64,000 nt of DNA from Paulinella micropora (lineage: Eukaryota > Cercozoa > Imbricatea > Euglyphida): positions 133,254 through 197,253 of the forward strand of contig BJOX01000142.1 in NCBI GenBank assembly GCA_009731375.1, in the 5' to 3' direction. This document shows, piece after piece, positions 34,677-43,886 of this stretch. Position numbers and translations under genes: made by a program. Numbering within the stretch: the first letter of the stretch is position 1; each line of letters starts with the position of its first letter. The notes below the pieces were generated by a model, which was given only the letters and a program-made list of their open reading frames with translations, did no database searches and was not told the DNA's origin.

Positions 34677-35225
34677 ATGACTGACCTGAGCACCAAACAG
34701 GACTACTTAAATAAAATTGAAAAATGGAACATTGACAGCGAAATTAAAAAGCCAACAATTAAATTGACTAAACCTGACATTGTATCTTTCTATGAGCAAT
34801 ACAAGCCAAGAGATGACAATGTTAAAGTTGTTATGCCATCCAATGTTGATTTGCAAGATAAATCAACATTTGCCACATTAACGAAAATGACGGAGGATGA
34901 ACCAAGCAAATCGTTGTTTTGGACTACCTCCAAAACAACAATACCATTTAAGGCAACTGATTTAAAAGAGACATTTACCGAAATAAAGGCTAATTTAGGA
35001 GAGGAGATAGCAAATGCTACTGCCGTAGGTTGTACAGCAAATGTGAGTGAACCCACTTGTGTAGATGAAGAGATAGCACAGCACGAAGCGGATATTTTTC
35101 TTCAATATGGTATGTATAAAAAATGAAAATTGAAGATGTTGCTAAGATTGATAAACCATACCTTGAACATTTAATTCAAGATCCTTATTTTATTAACAAA
35201 GATGCGGTAAAAAAATATCTATAGA
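34677..35225 (+). pseudogene. ExoX-C domain protein, paralogue 2
   Basis: Starts MTDLSTKQDYLNKIEKWN. It has about 110 residues of unrecognised N-terminal region with EEIANATAVGCTANVSEP, then FLQYGMYKK, a TGA at 35124-35126, and KIEDVAKIDKPYLEHLIQ in the same frame. Alignment with the other ExoX-C genes predicts glycine at the TGA (GGA to TGA). The domain is thus duplicated side by side in this element. Confidence 0.6.
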
Positions 35226-35310
35226 TATTTTATAAATTAGACTTTCGTCTGCGACTTTTCGTCTATTTCTAAAACATCGTTTTACGATGTAATACTTTTT
35301 TTATTTTTAA

Positions 35311-35400
35311 ATCCGATGTTTGTGGAAGGGGCTATGCCCCTTTCCAAACCCGCGGGGGTATGGTAGGGGGTTTCACCCCCTCCAAACACACGAAAGCGTA
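35311..35400. terminator. Tandem hairpins between convergent genes
   Basis: GGAAGGGGCTATGCCCCTTTCC and GGAGGGGGTGAAACCCCCTA-type stems, then ACACGAAAGCGTAGCGAGAGTGT, lie between the ExoX-C gene (+) and the virion-like gene (-). This is the only GC-rich cluster in the right element comparable to those of the left one. Confidence 0.6.
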
Positions 35401-35434
35401 GCGAGAGTGTGAATTTCAAATATCTATTGGTCTT

Positions 35435-36669
35435 CTATATAAAATTAGCGATAATATTGACATTTCCACCATTATTAGAAGTGGAAACTGATTTCTGTGT
35501 ACAAGTTAATACATCACTTGGAGACAGATAAATATCATAATTTCTTAGATTGATTTGTTGTGTTGAATTAGCATTAATATAAATTTTAAAAATCGTCGTT
35601 CCGTTGGCGATGGCAGTTGCTGTTGTGTCAGTATCAACTATTGAATATTTCGTATCTACATCAGTATACACTGCTCCAGTTAATGTTCCATTCATCACCA
35701 TTCTTACTATATTTGTTTTTCCGTCTTCATTACTAATACTTATCAATGACGGATATACTAATGAATAATTGTCGAAGTTAGCACCACCACTATCATATTT
35801 TGCCTTATTTCTTATACTCAATATTGGTCTTTCTGTAGTGTGTGCAACTTCACTACCCTCAATTGAATTGGTTATGCTGGTATTTATTACATTTGACCCC
35901 TCAATGAATAAACTGGCACTCGCTGTTTTAAGAATTTGTATTCCAGTCGCTGCATCATTTTTCATTACTGCTGTAAAGGGTAATGTCGTATTTCGCAGGC
36001 TTACACCATTATTAGCATTCGCATACTCAATCATATGAACTAATTGAAATAATCCTGTTATGGGATTTTCAATATAAAACTTAATAGCACCAAACCCGAG
36101 ATACTGGAATTGAATTTGAAATACATTTCCTGTGCTCCAGACTAAGTTTGGCATAGCATAATTTCCATCGCACGGGTCATCCCAGTCTTTTTGGTCAATA
36201 TTATCTACGACACCTCCTTTACAATGTGCAATACTCATTCCATCTTGATTTTTGTGAAAATAAAATCCATCAACAAGCCCATTTCCTATTCCAATAATGA
36301 ATAGTAATCTTTTGTATCATCTGTTGTCCATATAGCAGTAAAGCGGGCAAGGACACCTGTTCCAGTTCTATATTTTATTCTCCTTTTACTTACCAATCTA
36401 GCATCCGCCGTCGTATTCGCTTCAGTTTTCAATTCAGCCATATTATCCAAAAATGACACAGACGATTTTGTTTTTGTTTTTGCCCATATCCTAGTATTAA
36501 TAGTATATGGAAAGATTTCCTGTAAAACTGGTGTTAATTGACCTACTACTGCTTCGCCAAAAGCGGTTTTTGAATGATTTGTTTCAATATTACCATCATA
36601 TCCAACACTGACATTTATAAATTCTCCGTCAGGATTTTCTGCGATTAAGTTTCTCTGGTGAGTTTTCAT
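35435..36669 (-). pseudogene. Virion-like protein of unknown role
   Basis: Homologue of 8223-9475, about 410 codons with one frame change near 36285. It starts MKTHQRNLIAENPDGEF. The core is QFQYLGFGAIKFYIENP with VHMIEYANANNGVSLRN. Less damaged than the left copy. Its place after the capsid gene in both elements supports a structural role, but the family is not recognised. Confidence 0.55.
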
Positions 36670-36670
36670 T

Positions 36671-36815
36671 GATATTTGAGAATTGCGATCAATCTGACTG
36701 ATCGTCAGATATCTCTCTTATTCTCAAACGTCGTTTATATAAACAAAAAAAAAAAAAAACTAATTTTTTTTTTAATTTTTTGTTTTGGCTGATAATCTCA
36801 AACATGTTTGAGATA
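36671..36815. promoter_or_regulatory. Nested hairpin module 2
   Basis: Outer stem TTTGAGAAT...ATTCTCAAA with inner stem ATCTGACTGATCGTCAGAT (36692-36711), then ATCTCAAACATGTTTGAGAT (36795-36814). The outer stem differs from other modules at one paired position on both sides (A-T changed to G-C). It starts one base beyond the ATG of the downstream gene. Confidence 0.7.
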
Positions 36816-36816
36816 T

Positions 36817-38281
36817 TTATGAAATGGAAATTATATTTGCCTTAACCTTAACCTCCCGCTGAGTGATTGCTACACTTACGTGCTGATGAGCATTATTCTG
36901 TGTAGTGCTAATGAACTCCCATCGCCTCTCATTGGAAAGGTCAAGCCCGCTAACTTCATTTTGGTCTTTGCTCCACAGCGGGCGGGTATTATCCCAAGTA
37001 TCAAACCAGGACCAGTTGTATTGATACACATTTGAATTCATTAAAACAGAACCTTCAAGTTTAGGTTTCAAGCACATATAATCTTCAAAACTAGCGGAAA
37101 ATATTTCAAATTCCTGAAGTCGTGCCTCGTCAAGTGTGGTGTGAAAACTGGTAGTCTTAGCGTTTGCTCTGTTATCAATATCATAATCAGTATTCTTGTT
37201 TTCTGTGTTGTTAAAGAGTGTGTGATAAATTTTCTTCAACCTTTTACCATGTCCCCTATCAAAGCGGAGAATGATATTTTGTGTAGTGGATTGAGCAATG
37301 GAATTTTTATAAACATAAGGATAATCAATATTAAAACTCATACCTTCAGCACTCACCACCTTTGTTGAATTGATTGAATGACATCGGGATTAGTCTCTAC
37401 CGCAAGGAACAAGTTAAGATTAGAAACACTTACATTACCAGCAGCAGCAACAAGCGCTCCGCCAGCAATTGATAAGGGGTCGTTAATGTAATAATAAATT
37501 TTAGGGGTCTGTTGCCACACAATCTGCATATTCAAAATCTCTGAAAACATAATAGTCTTATCAAGAGCAAAAATAGTATTGTAAAGCATACCCAGATTTA
37601 TCTTAACACTGATGGCAGGCTCAGCAGAAGTAATAGAACCGCCAGAGAAATACTTAGGCTCGTTGTAAGCGACATTGACGACAAAGAGTTGCCCACTTCC
37701 ATCCGCGATACAGGCATCATTATGGCGACGGGCATTAACAACAGGTTCACCAAACATAGCCTTACACTAACGGCAACATCTCCACCTACATCTGTCATTG
37801 TTGTTCTAAAAGCCTCCTTTACTATTTGCGAAGTTGAGATATTAATCTTACTATCAGCATTACACTTTTGAAGCATACATCCCGCACCACTTCCATTATC
37901 GTGGTGTTCAAGTGTCAGAAAGTCCTTCATAGAAGTTTCAGCCTTCTAAATAATCTTTGTAAAATTACCAACTTCATTTACATCACACAGATAAACACCG
38001 CTACGGGTTTGAAGTTGAATTTGTCTAATAGGAGCCAGACAATCCATATAGCATTTGTTATAGTTCGCTGCAATTGCTGGTGGTGCATAAGTAAAACTCA
38101 AGACAGAGCGAGCTAAGTTAAATGGTCTGCTGATAAGGTCAAAGTTGCTTTCTTGTCCTCCTGGGGTAGTAACATTAATAGCTCCCGCACCTTCTCGCGG
38201 AGTTAGTTTATTCAAACGATACGAAGCACTGATGTAGTCAGTTCTAGAAAAGTCTAGTTCGCCTCCGTGTTGAGTTGGCAT
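36817..38281 (-). pseudogene. Major capsid protein (double jelly-roll type, inferred)
   Basis: Homologue of 6648-8161. Starts MPTQHGGELDFSRTDYISAS at 38281. Damage differs from the left copy: a TAG at 37946-37948 where the left has TGG (tryptophan), and frame changes near 37760 and 37357. Conserved blocks include SNFDLISRPFNLARSVLSF, NHDNGSGAGCMLQKCN-type, IVWQQTPKIYYYIND and NTRPLWSKDQNEVSGLDLS. The fold call is by context and size. Confidence 0.62.
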
Positions 38282-38373
38282 TTTGTTTTTAGGTTTTTTG
38301 GCAGTTGTGAAAATTAACTAATTCACTGGAATATATTTATAGAAAAAATAAATAATTCTAAAATTAAAATTAA

Positions 38374-39549
38374 TTACCTCACCTTTAACAAATTAAAAAA
38401 TGATGTAAATAAATTAAAATAATTAGTCTCTCTGTAAATCAACAATGTCATAACGACTCCCAAACCATTACGATTTATAGCCTGATCGTTTTCGTCTGTA
38501 AGATAAAAGCGATACACATTATTTGAACTGGCGGATAATTTCTTACCATACTCAGACCCACTTCCGTCGTATATGACGGCTCCAAATGGAATTTCGTTGG
38601 CTGTGTATATTTCTTGTAGCACATGATTATCTCCTTCACCAACTAAGTCTGATTGAAGGTATAAAGTCTTTTCGCCAGTTAGAATAATTACGTTTGGTGA
38701 TTTAATAAAATCATTAGCAAAGAAATATGTTGAATTTCTATCAAAACCCATTACTTCGTGAATACGGGTATCACCATCAAATATAAGCCTCGGTTGAATT
38801 CCTTTATTTTCTGGCACACTGAATGTTAATTTACCATCCTCTGGGTCTATGTTGGTATTATTACTGGATACCACATAAGTATAATTATTTGGGCTGTCTG
38901 CGGTTAGCACCTCCGACAACTTATTTTTTAGTTTGTTCATTGTGTAGTTTCCATCTGGTATCGTAATTAAAGCCTCATACCCGTCTTCGCTAAGTGTAAA
39001 AGTATTATATGGTGAAGCCACAGAGTAATATGACTTCGGCACATAGATATGAAGAATTTTACAATGTGTGGGATTCTGGTATCGTAATTAAAGCCTCATA
39101 CCCGTCTTCGCTAAGTGTAAAAGTATTATATGGTGAAGCCACAGAGTAATATGACTTCGGCACATAGATATGAAGAATTTTACAATGTGTGGGATTGTGG
39201 TATCGTAATTAAAGCCTCATACCCGTCTTCGCTAAGTGTAAAAGTATTATATGGTGAAGCCACAGAGTAATATGACTTCGGCACATAGATATGAAGAATT
39301 TTACAATGTGTGGGATTCTGGTATCGTAATTAAAGCCTCATACCCGTCTTCGCTAAGTGTAAAAGTATTATATGGTGAAGCCACAGAGTAATATGACTTC
39401 GGCACATAGATATGAAGAATTTTACAATGTGTGGGATTGTCTAACCCCTTCATATTGACTTCGTGTGTAAAGTCGCTGTCTGTGCCAGTAATGCTATTTT
39501 TGCTGTTGATATAGTAAATACCCGAACTTCTTCCTCCCTTATAGTCCAT
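38374..39549 (-). pseudogene. Penton-like / minor capsid protein with internal tandem expansion
   Basis: The start is the ATG at 39549 (MDYKGGRSSGIYYINSKN). The C-terminal part 38374-39042 ends in YRFYLTDENDQAINRNGLG and TNYFNLFTSFFNLLKVR, homologous to 5075-5885. A segment of about 120 bp is repeated four times in tandem (38955-39434), adding about 360 bp not present in the left copy. The period is 120-122 bp, so the frame is broken between copies. The jelly-roll penton call is by motif and position. Confidence 0.6.
38955..39434. repeat. 120-bp tandem repeat, four copies
   Basis: Units begin CTGGTATCGTAATTAAAGCC at 38955, 39077, 39197 and 39318 and end GAATTTTACAATGTGTGGGA. The copies are nearly identical, so the expansion is recent or an assembly artefact. 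Confidence 0.9.
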
Positions 39550-39590
39550 TGTTATATTATTAAATATTTTTTTTTACGATGTTTATGAAT

Positions 39591-39712
39591 GATATTTTAG
39601 AATATCGCTTCTATCTGGCTAATCGCCAGATTTCTCGCTTATTCTAAAACATCGATGTTTATCAACAAACGAGAATGAGTGAAACGAATGAGAGTGTAGT
39701 TGATAAATATCA
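39591..39712. promoter_or_regulatory. Nested hairpin module 3
   Basis: Outer stem TTTTAGAAT...ATTCTAAAA enclosing ATCTGGCTAATCGCCAGAT. A second stem, TTTATCAAC...GTTGATAAA, encloses GAATGAGTGAAACGAATGAG. It lies between the protease stop and the penton-like start. Confidence 0.7.
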
Positions 39713-39729
39713 GCGAATGAAAGCGATGC

Positions 39730-41370
39730 TCATAAAAAGGTGTCAAAACCATACCCATTCTGTGCTTTTAATTTCTCCGCTTCTTCTTGTAGGTCTGTAT
39801 ATCCACTAGCAAACTTAAACCTGTTTCCTTTCGCCCGCTCCATTAAAAACCTCATACTATGCCAACCGCACGTGTCTGATGTGTTTGATTGTTGTTTTAC
39901 TTGATTAACCTTCATTAACAAATAACTATCTGGATTACTTCGGTCAATTAGCCGTTTCATTTGTTGTTGAAAGTCTTCTGTTGGCTCATGAAGTGCTAAA
40001 GGGTCATACACTTTGACGCTCCTGTCTTTATCTAGACTTATCCATGCTGCGATCCAATGAGACCCTGCTTGCTTGTGATTGTCCAAATTCATAATAAATC
40101 CGTATCGTTTTCTGTTTCCTGGCTTCAACTTATAGATTTCATCACTGGCTATTGCTCCGAGATACCATCCATATTTTTTCATTATGTCGTCTATTTCATT
40201 AGTCATTAGTCCCCGCCCCTCACCCAGTTGCTCTTCTGGCTGTTGCTCGTTATCTCCAACTGGTTGGAGATTTGGTGGTTGCTGTGGCTCTGGTTGCTGT
40301 GGCTCCGCAGAACTTGTGCTCGGGGGTGGTGCTACATACGTCGGTTGTGTCTCCGCTGGTTGTGTATTTGTCATTTCAAATATAAGTTGTTTAGCATCCG
40401 AAGTTTCAAAACGTGGCGAGTCTATTGGCGATAGAGTGCTATTTACGGGAGTTTTTTTTTCTTCCTTCTTTTTGCTTTCATTTTTAGCAATCATTTTTGT
40501 TGTAAATCGTTCTAGTTTATCCCATCCATCCTCTGCCGATGATATGTTTTCAGTGATTTTTTGTGTGTATAACCATCTCTTTAAACTAGTGGCGTAGTCG
40601 TTTGAACCTTTGTTTTTTATTATAGGGATATTAATGCCTGTTTTTTGAAGGTGATTTATTATTGTATGATTTTCCATTTTTTTGACACGTTTTTTTCTCG
40701 TTTTCTCAGAGAACATTTCATCAATAATTCTTCGTCTCTTTTCTTCTTCCAAATCTTTTTCTTGTTTATTTACTTTGTCAGTTATATCAGTTATTTTTGG
40801 GGAGGATGTAGTTGCGGTTTTCTTTCGTTTATTTATAGTTGAAGGGGGATTCGGTTTCGCTATAATCGGCTGGGCAACTGGAGCCGTCAATAATCCCTGT
40901 CTATGTAGTCGTTCAGCATTTAGTTCCTGAATAAGTCGTTGTTTCTTCTTCTGTTCCCTATCATTTTCTTCCTGTCTTTCCTTAATCTCCGCCAGTTCTC
41001 TTTTATGTTCCCTGTCCTTTATTTCTTTTTGTTCCTTCGCATCGGCTATGTCTTTTCTTTCTTGCCTCTTCTTCTCCTCTTCTAAATCCTCCCTTTTCTT
41101 CTTTTCCTTTTCTTCCTCGTCATGTATTAACTCATATTTCTTTTGTAAGTTGTTTTGTATCTGGTTTCGGTTCTCGTGTTCAAGACGATTGAAATCAGAT
41201 TTGATTATTTTTTCTCTTGGTTTGCGACTAGCCCTTTGTGACTTTGGCTTACCAATATATCTCATAAAAAGTTTAACGATTTGTAATGTGCTTAAATCAT
41301 TTGTTTTCTTACCGAAATTAAAATAATATTTTTTTACCCTTCTGGATAATATATGGTCTCCCGCTCTCAT
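39730..41370 (-). CDS. Adenain-like (C48/C5 type) cysteine protease with long coiled-coil N-terminus
   Basis: 546 residues, uninterrupted. Residues about 60-250 are very rich in K, E and R and should form coiled coils. A proline/glutamine-rich linker (350-400) follows, then the protease: LMTNEIDDIMKKYG, the histidine in AGSHWIAAWI, the acidic residue in VKVYDPLALHEP, a glutamine-containing stretch (VKQQSN) and the cysteine in DTCGWHSMRFLMERA. His-Asp-Cys order and spacing fit adenain and Polinton proteases, which cut virion precursors at GG-x-type sites; candidate sites (KGG, QRGG) occur in the small basic protein next door. The start is the ATG at 41370. Hairpin modules lie on both sides. 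Confidence 0.85.
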   Translation of the reverse strand: MRAGDHILSRRVKKYYFNFGKKTNDLSTLQIVKLFMRYIGKPKSQRASRKPREKIIKSDFNRLEHENRNQIQNNLQKKYELIHDEEEKEKKKREDLEEEKKRQERKDIADAKEQKEIKDREHKRELAEIKERQEENDREQKKKQRLIQELNAERLHRQGLLTAPVAQPIIAKPNPPSTINKRKKTATTSSPKITDITDKVNKQEKDLEEEKRRRIIDEMFSEKTRKKRVKKMENHTIINHLQKTGINIPIIKNKGSNDYATSLKRWLYTQKITENISSAEDGWDKLERFTTKMIAKNESKKKEEKKTPVNSTLSPIDSPRFETSDAKQLIFEMTNTQPAETQPTYVAPPPSTSSAEPQQPEPQQPPNLQPVGDNEQQPEEQLGEGRGLMTNEIDDIMKKYGWYLGAIASDEIYKLKPGNRKRYGFIMNLDNHKQAGSHWIAAWISLDKDRSVKVYDPLALHEPTEDFQQQMKRLIDRSNPDSYLLMKVNQVKQQSNTSDTCGWHSMRFLMERAKGNRFKFASGYTDLQEEAEKLKAQNGYGFDTFL

Positions 41371-41405
41371 TTCTATAAACCCGCGGTGGACGGACTTTTG
41401 CCTTT

Positions 41406-41556
41406 GATATTTTAGAATTGCGCTTCATGCTTCGCATTCCCGCTTATTCTAAAACATCTATTTTTCTTTATTAAAAAAATTAATCTGAAACGATGTTTGT
41501 AAAACACACGAAAATGAGTGAAACGAATGAGAGTGTGGATTTACAAACATCATCAG
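41406..41556. promoter_or_regulatory. Nested hairpin module 4
   Basis: Outer stem TTTTAGAAT...ATTCTAAAA with GCTTCATGCTTCGC inside. The second stem GTTTGTAAA...TTTACAAAC encloses CACACGAAAATGAGTG and GAATGAGAGTGTG. The second stem differs from module 3 by paired changes. It lies upstream of the protease start. Confidence 0.7.
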
Positions 41557-41864
41557 CGAAACTTTACAGCCCCTCCTCGTTGCTTACCATATCCGAGTTT
41601 TGATGCTGTAGCACTAACACTACTTGCGTAAGGCACCCCAATGCTACTCAATGCTCCGGCAGTTCTAGAGATTACCTTATTATCGCGAAGGAATTTATTA
41701 ACAGCCAAGGCCGTTTTTCCTACCTTTGCCCAGTTAATCTTTCCCCCCTTTTGCCCACATCCCTTTTTCTTGGTTTTCTTTTTTCCTCCCTTCTGTGGCA
41801 TTGATGGATTGTATCCGATGTTATATCCTGATGGTTGTGAAATTATCACTGGGGATACTGGCAT
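41553..41864 (-). CDS. Small basic virion core-like protein
   Basis: 103 residues. An N-terminal segment is followed by a lysine/glycine-rich tract (QKGGKKKTKKKGCGQKGG), then INWAKVGKTALAVNKFLRD, NKVISRTAGALSSIG, and a C-terminal YGKQRGGAVKFR. Short basic proteins with an N/DKxISR helix and GG sites, adjacent to the protease, are common in Polinton-like viruses and are compared with adenovirus core or cement proteins. That comparison is by context. The GG sites could be cut by the neighbouring protease. Confidence 0.6.
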   Translation of the reverse strand: MPVSPVIISQPSGYNIGYNPSMPQKGGKKKTKKKGCGQKGGKINWAKVGKTALAVNKFLRDNKVISRTAGALSSIGVPYASSVSATASKLGYGKQRGGAVKFR

Positions 41865-41906
41865 ATATAATACAGAAAAAATAATTATTTAAGATATTTT
41901 TATTAT

Positions 41907-42058
41907 GATATTTTAGAATTGCGATTCGTGCTGTCGCGCTCTCTCTTATTCTAAAACATCGTTTTTTTTCTTTTTCACGATGTTTATCTATATCTCAAAC
42001 ATGTTTGAGATTAGCGAGAATGAGTGAAACGAATGAGAGTGTAGTTGATAAATATCAT
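41907..42058. promoter_or_regulatory. Nested hairpin module 5
   Basis: Outer stem TTTTAGAAT...ATTCTAAAA, the palindrome ATCTCAAACATGTTTGAGAT (41992-42011), then GAGAATGAGTGAAACGAATG and GTTGATAAATATC. It lies between the ATPase stop and the core-like start. Confidence 0.7.
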
Positions 42059-42874
42059 TATCGCAAGCGATAATCAAAGTTTTTCCGTAATTGATCATCA
42101 ACACTTGAAACATAAAGAAAATTAAACTCTCCTTTGTAGCCTCATGATATTTTTCCAGAAAGTAATCAAAATCAAAAGATAAATCAAGATGTTTATACAC
42201 GAGTTCCATCATGTCCTGAGACTGGCCTGGAAAGATTAATAAATAATCTAACTGCTTAATGGCTTCTGGCCGTAGGTCGTTAAGATACTGACTTGACATA
42301 ATCACCTTTGATTTATAGTGTCTGTTCTTTTTTACAAATCACTTACGGACTTGTCTCTTAATCCACTTCCTAAATCGTCCAAAACAAAAACAACCTCTGG
42401 CGAAATATACTTGCTCGGTCGTTCTTTCTTCTCACCTCCTTCTTCTTTTTTCTTTTCCTTTCCGATATAAAGAAATTGTGGTTTCTCTATTTCCTCTTTG
42501 TCCTGTTTTATTTCTCCTTCGTGTTGCTCGTCCTGTCTGTTCAGTTTGTCAAGTTCATAGTCTATCACATTAACACCATCTGATTTAAGAAAGGTATAAA
42601 TTGTCATTGGGTTTGCACTGTTCTTAAAGTGCTTAACCATTGCTTTATAAATGTAGTCCTTGTGAACTGTTGAAGCAATAATGACAATACGGGTTTTTCT
42701 GTCGGTCGTTCGTTTCAGTATTTCAAAGAGTGATGTTGTTTTTCCACTTTTCTTACGGGCGAGTAGAAATATATTGGAATAGGGCTCATTAAATAATTTA
42801 TAACCTTTTGCTTTTTTCTTTCCTTCGCCTTCCTGCTTCACTGGTTTCACCTTGACATTGTTTATTTTTTGCAT
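42040..42874 (-). pseudogene. FtsK/HerA-type (A32-like) packaging ATPase
   Basis: Starts MQKINNVKVKPVKQEGEG. Walker A is NIFLLARKKSGKTTSLFEIL, with alanine in the first position of the usual G. Walker B is VVFVLDDLGSGLRD. A charged insert rich in K and E sits between them. A one-base shift near 42330 breaks the gene. The other frame continues KNRHYKSKVIMSSQYLNDL, the expected block after Walker B (compare NRHY and SQ in A32-like ATPases), and a hydrophobic C-terminus to about 42040. The protein would pump DNA into capsids. Confidence 0.75.
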
Positions 42875-42876
42875 TG

Positions 42877-43245
42877 CTATATTATTAAGCCAAAAACTCT
42901 AAGCATATGACAATTCTTCCCGCTAAAATTTCCTGTATCAATATTTCCGCTGTCAGTTTCAAGGACTTTAAATGTATATTGTCCGTCCGTCCAACCAACG
43001 ACACCCAAATTATAACTGAGATTTGAAATGTTTGCTATATTACTATCTGCAAATGTGCCAATAATTCCAATTCTGTCCATATAAAGAATTCTGGTTTTGG
43101 TTTCCGTCTGGTCGTTCGTATAATGAATAAACTTAACATTCATTTTGGTTGGTGTGAATGACATTTGAATATTTTTATTAAATGTTTTGCTTCCCACAAA
43201 ATCATTACTCAGAAAAATAATCTTTTGGTATTTGTGCTCCGACAT
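42877..43245 (-). CDS. Small protein of unknown function
   Basis: 122 residues, MSEHKYQKIIFLSNDFVGSK onward, rich in beta-prone and asparagine residues, with GVVGWTDGQYTFKVLETDSG. Stop and ATG nearly touch the ATPase gene (2 bp gap), which suggests one transcript. It could be a minor structural protein; no family recognised. Confidence 0.55.
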   Translation of the reverse strand: MSEHKYQKIIFLSNDFVGSKTFNKNIQMSFTPTKMNVKFIHYTNDQTETKTRILYMDRIGIIGTFADSNIANISNLSYNLGVVGWTDGQYTFKVLETDSGNIDTGNFSGKNCHMLRVFGLII

Positions 43246-43292
43246 ACTATATAATATACATAGATTTAAAAAATATCTTTGATATAAAAAAA

Positions 43293-43542
43293 ATGATTTT
43301 AATATTTTTGTTTGTGTGCTCGGCTATTTCGCGAACTGCCTGCGACTTTTATAGCAGAGTAAATCAAACAAAGCGAGATGCGTGTGCTTATTGTATTCAG
43401 AAAGGTATTGAAACTAAATTTAAATGTGTGTATAAGCCTATGAGTGATTGATGTGTTAGTTTTGGTGAAGCCCTGCCGTTAATCTGTGCTGGCGATAGTT
43501 CATGGTATAAAATACATTTATACGAGTGCTCACTTCTTACTT
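43293..43542 (+). pseudogene. Small secreted-type cysteine-rich protein
   Basis: The ATG at 43293 opens MILIFLFVCSAISRTACDF, a likely signal peptide. CAYCIQK, KCVYKP, CVSF, ICAG and YECS follow, with about eight cysteines in 83 codons. One TGA (43449-43451 region) interrupts the frame before CVSF. It runs opposite to its neighbours and overlaps the end of the next gene. Secretion is inferred from the N-terminus only. Confidence 0.4.
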
Positions 43543-43886
43543 GAAGAAGGCGATGGAAGGCAAATTCCTATGAGTAAAGTCAAAATTCCGACATAAGTGT
43601 TAGCAACCTCACAAGGTAAGTTCTTTTCAGATAGCCTCACGATACAAAGGGTTATAATGGCCATAATGATACCCATTTGAAATAAGTATTTAATAAGTCG
43701 GCTGTCGGTCGGTCTGTTTTTTATACAACAACAATTCCAGTTATCTTCCAATTCGTGCTCTACTTTTTTTTCCTCTGTCTTTAGTTCTACTTCAAGAACA
43801 CGAGACTTTAATTCTGGAGTTAGTACGCCATCCATATCCATAATAGGCGGTGGTCTGTGAAGTCTAGTTGTATTATTGTTTGACAT
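43530..43886 (-). CDS. Small membrane protein
   Basis: 118 residues. A polar N-terminal half contains a charged helix and NWNCCCIKN. Two membrane segments follow, YLFQMGIIMAIITLCIVRL and TYVGILTLLIGICLP, and the tail is PSPSSSKK. Short two-helix proteins ending in GxxxPxPxxxK are frequent in Polinton-like viruses and algal giant viruses; the role is unknown. Confidence 0.55.
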   Translation of the reverse strand: MSNNNTTRLHRPPPIMDMDGVLTPELKSRVLEVELKTEEKKVEHELEDNWNCCCIKNRPTDSRLIKYLFQMGIIMAIITLCIVRLSEKNLPCEVANTYVGILTLLIGICLPSPSSSKK

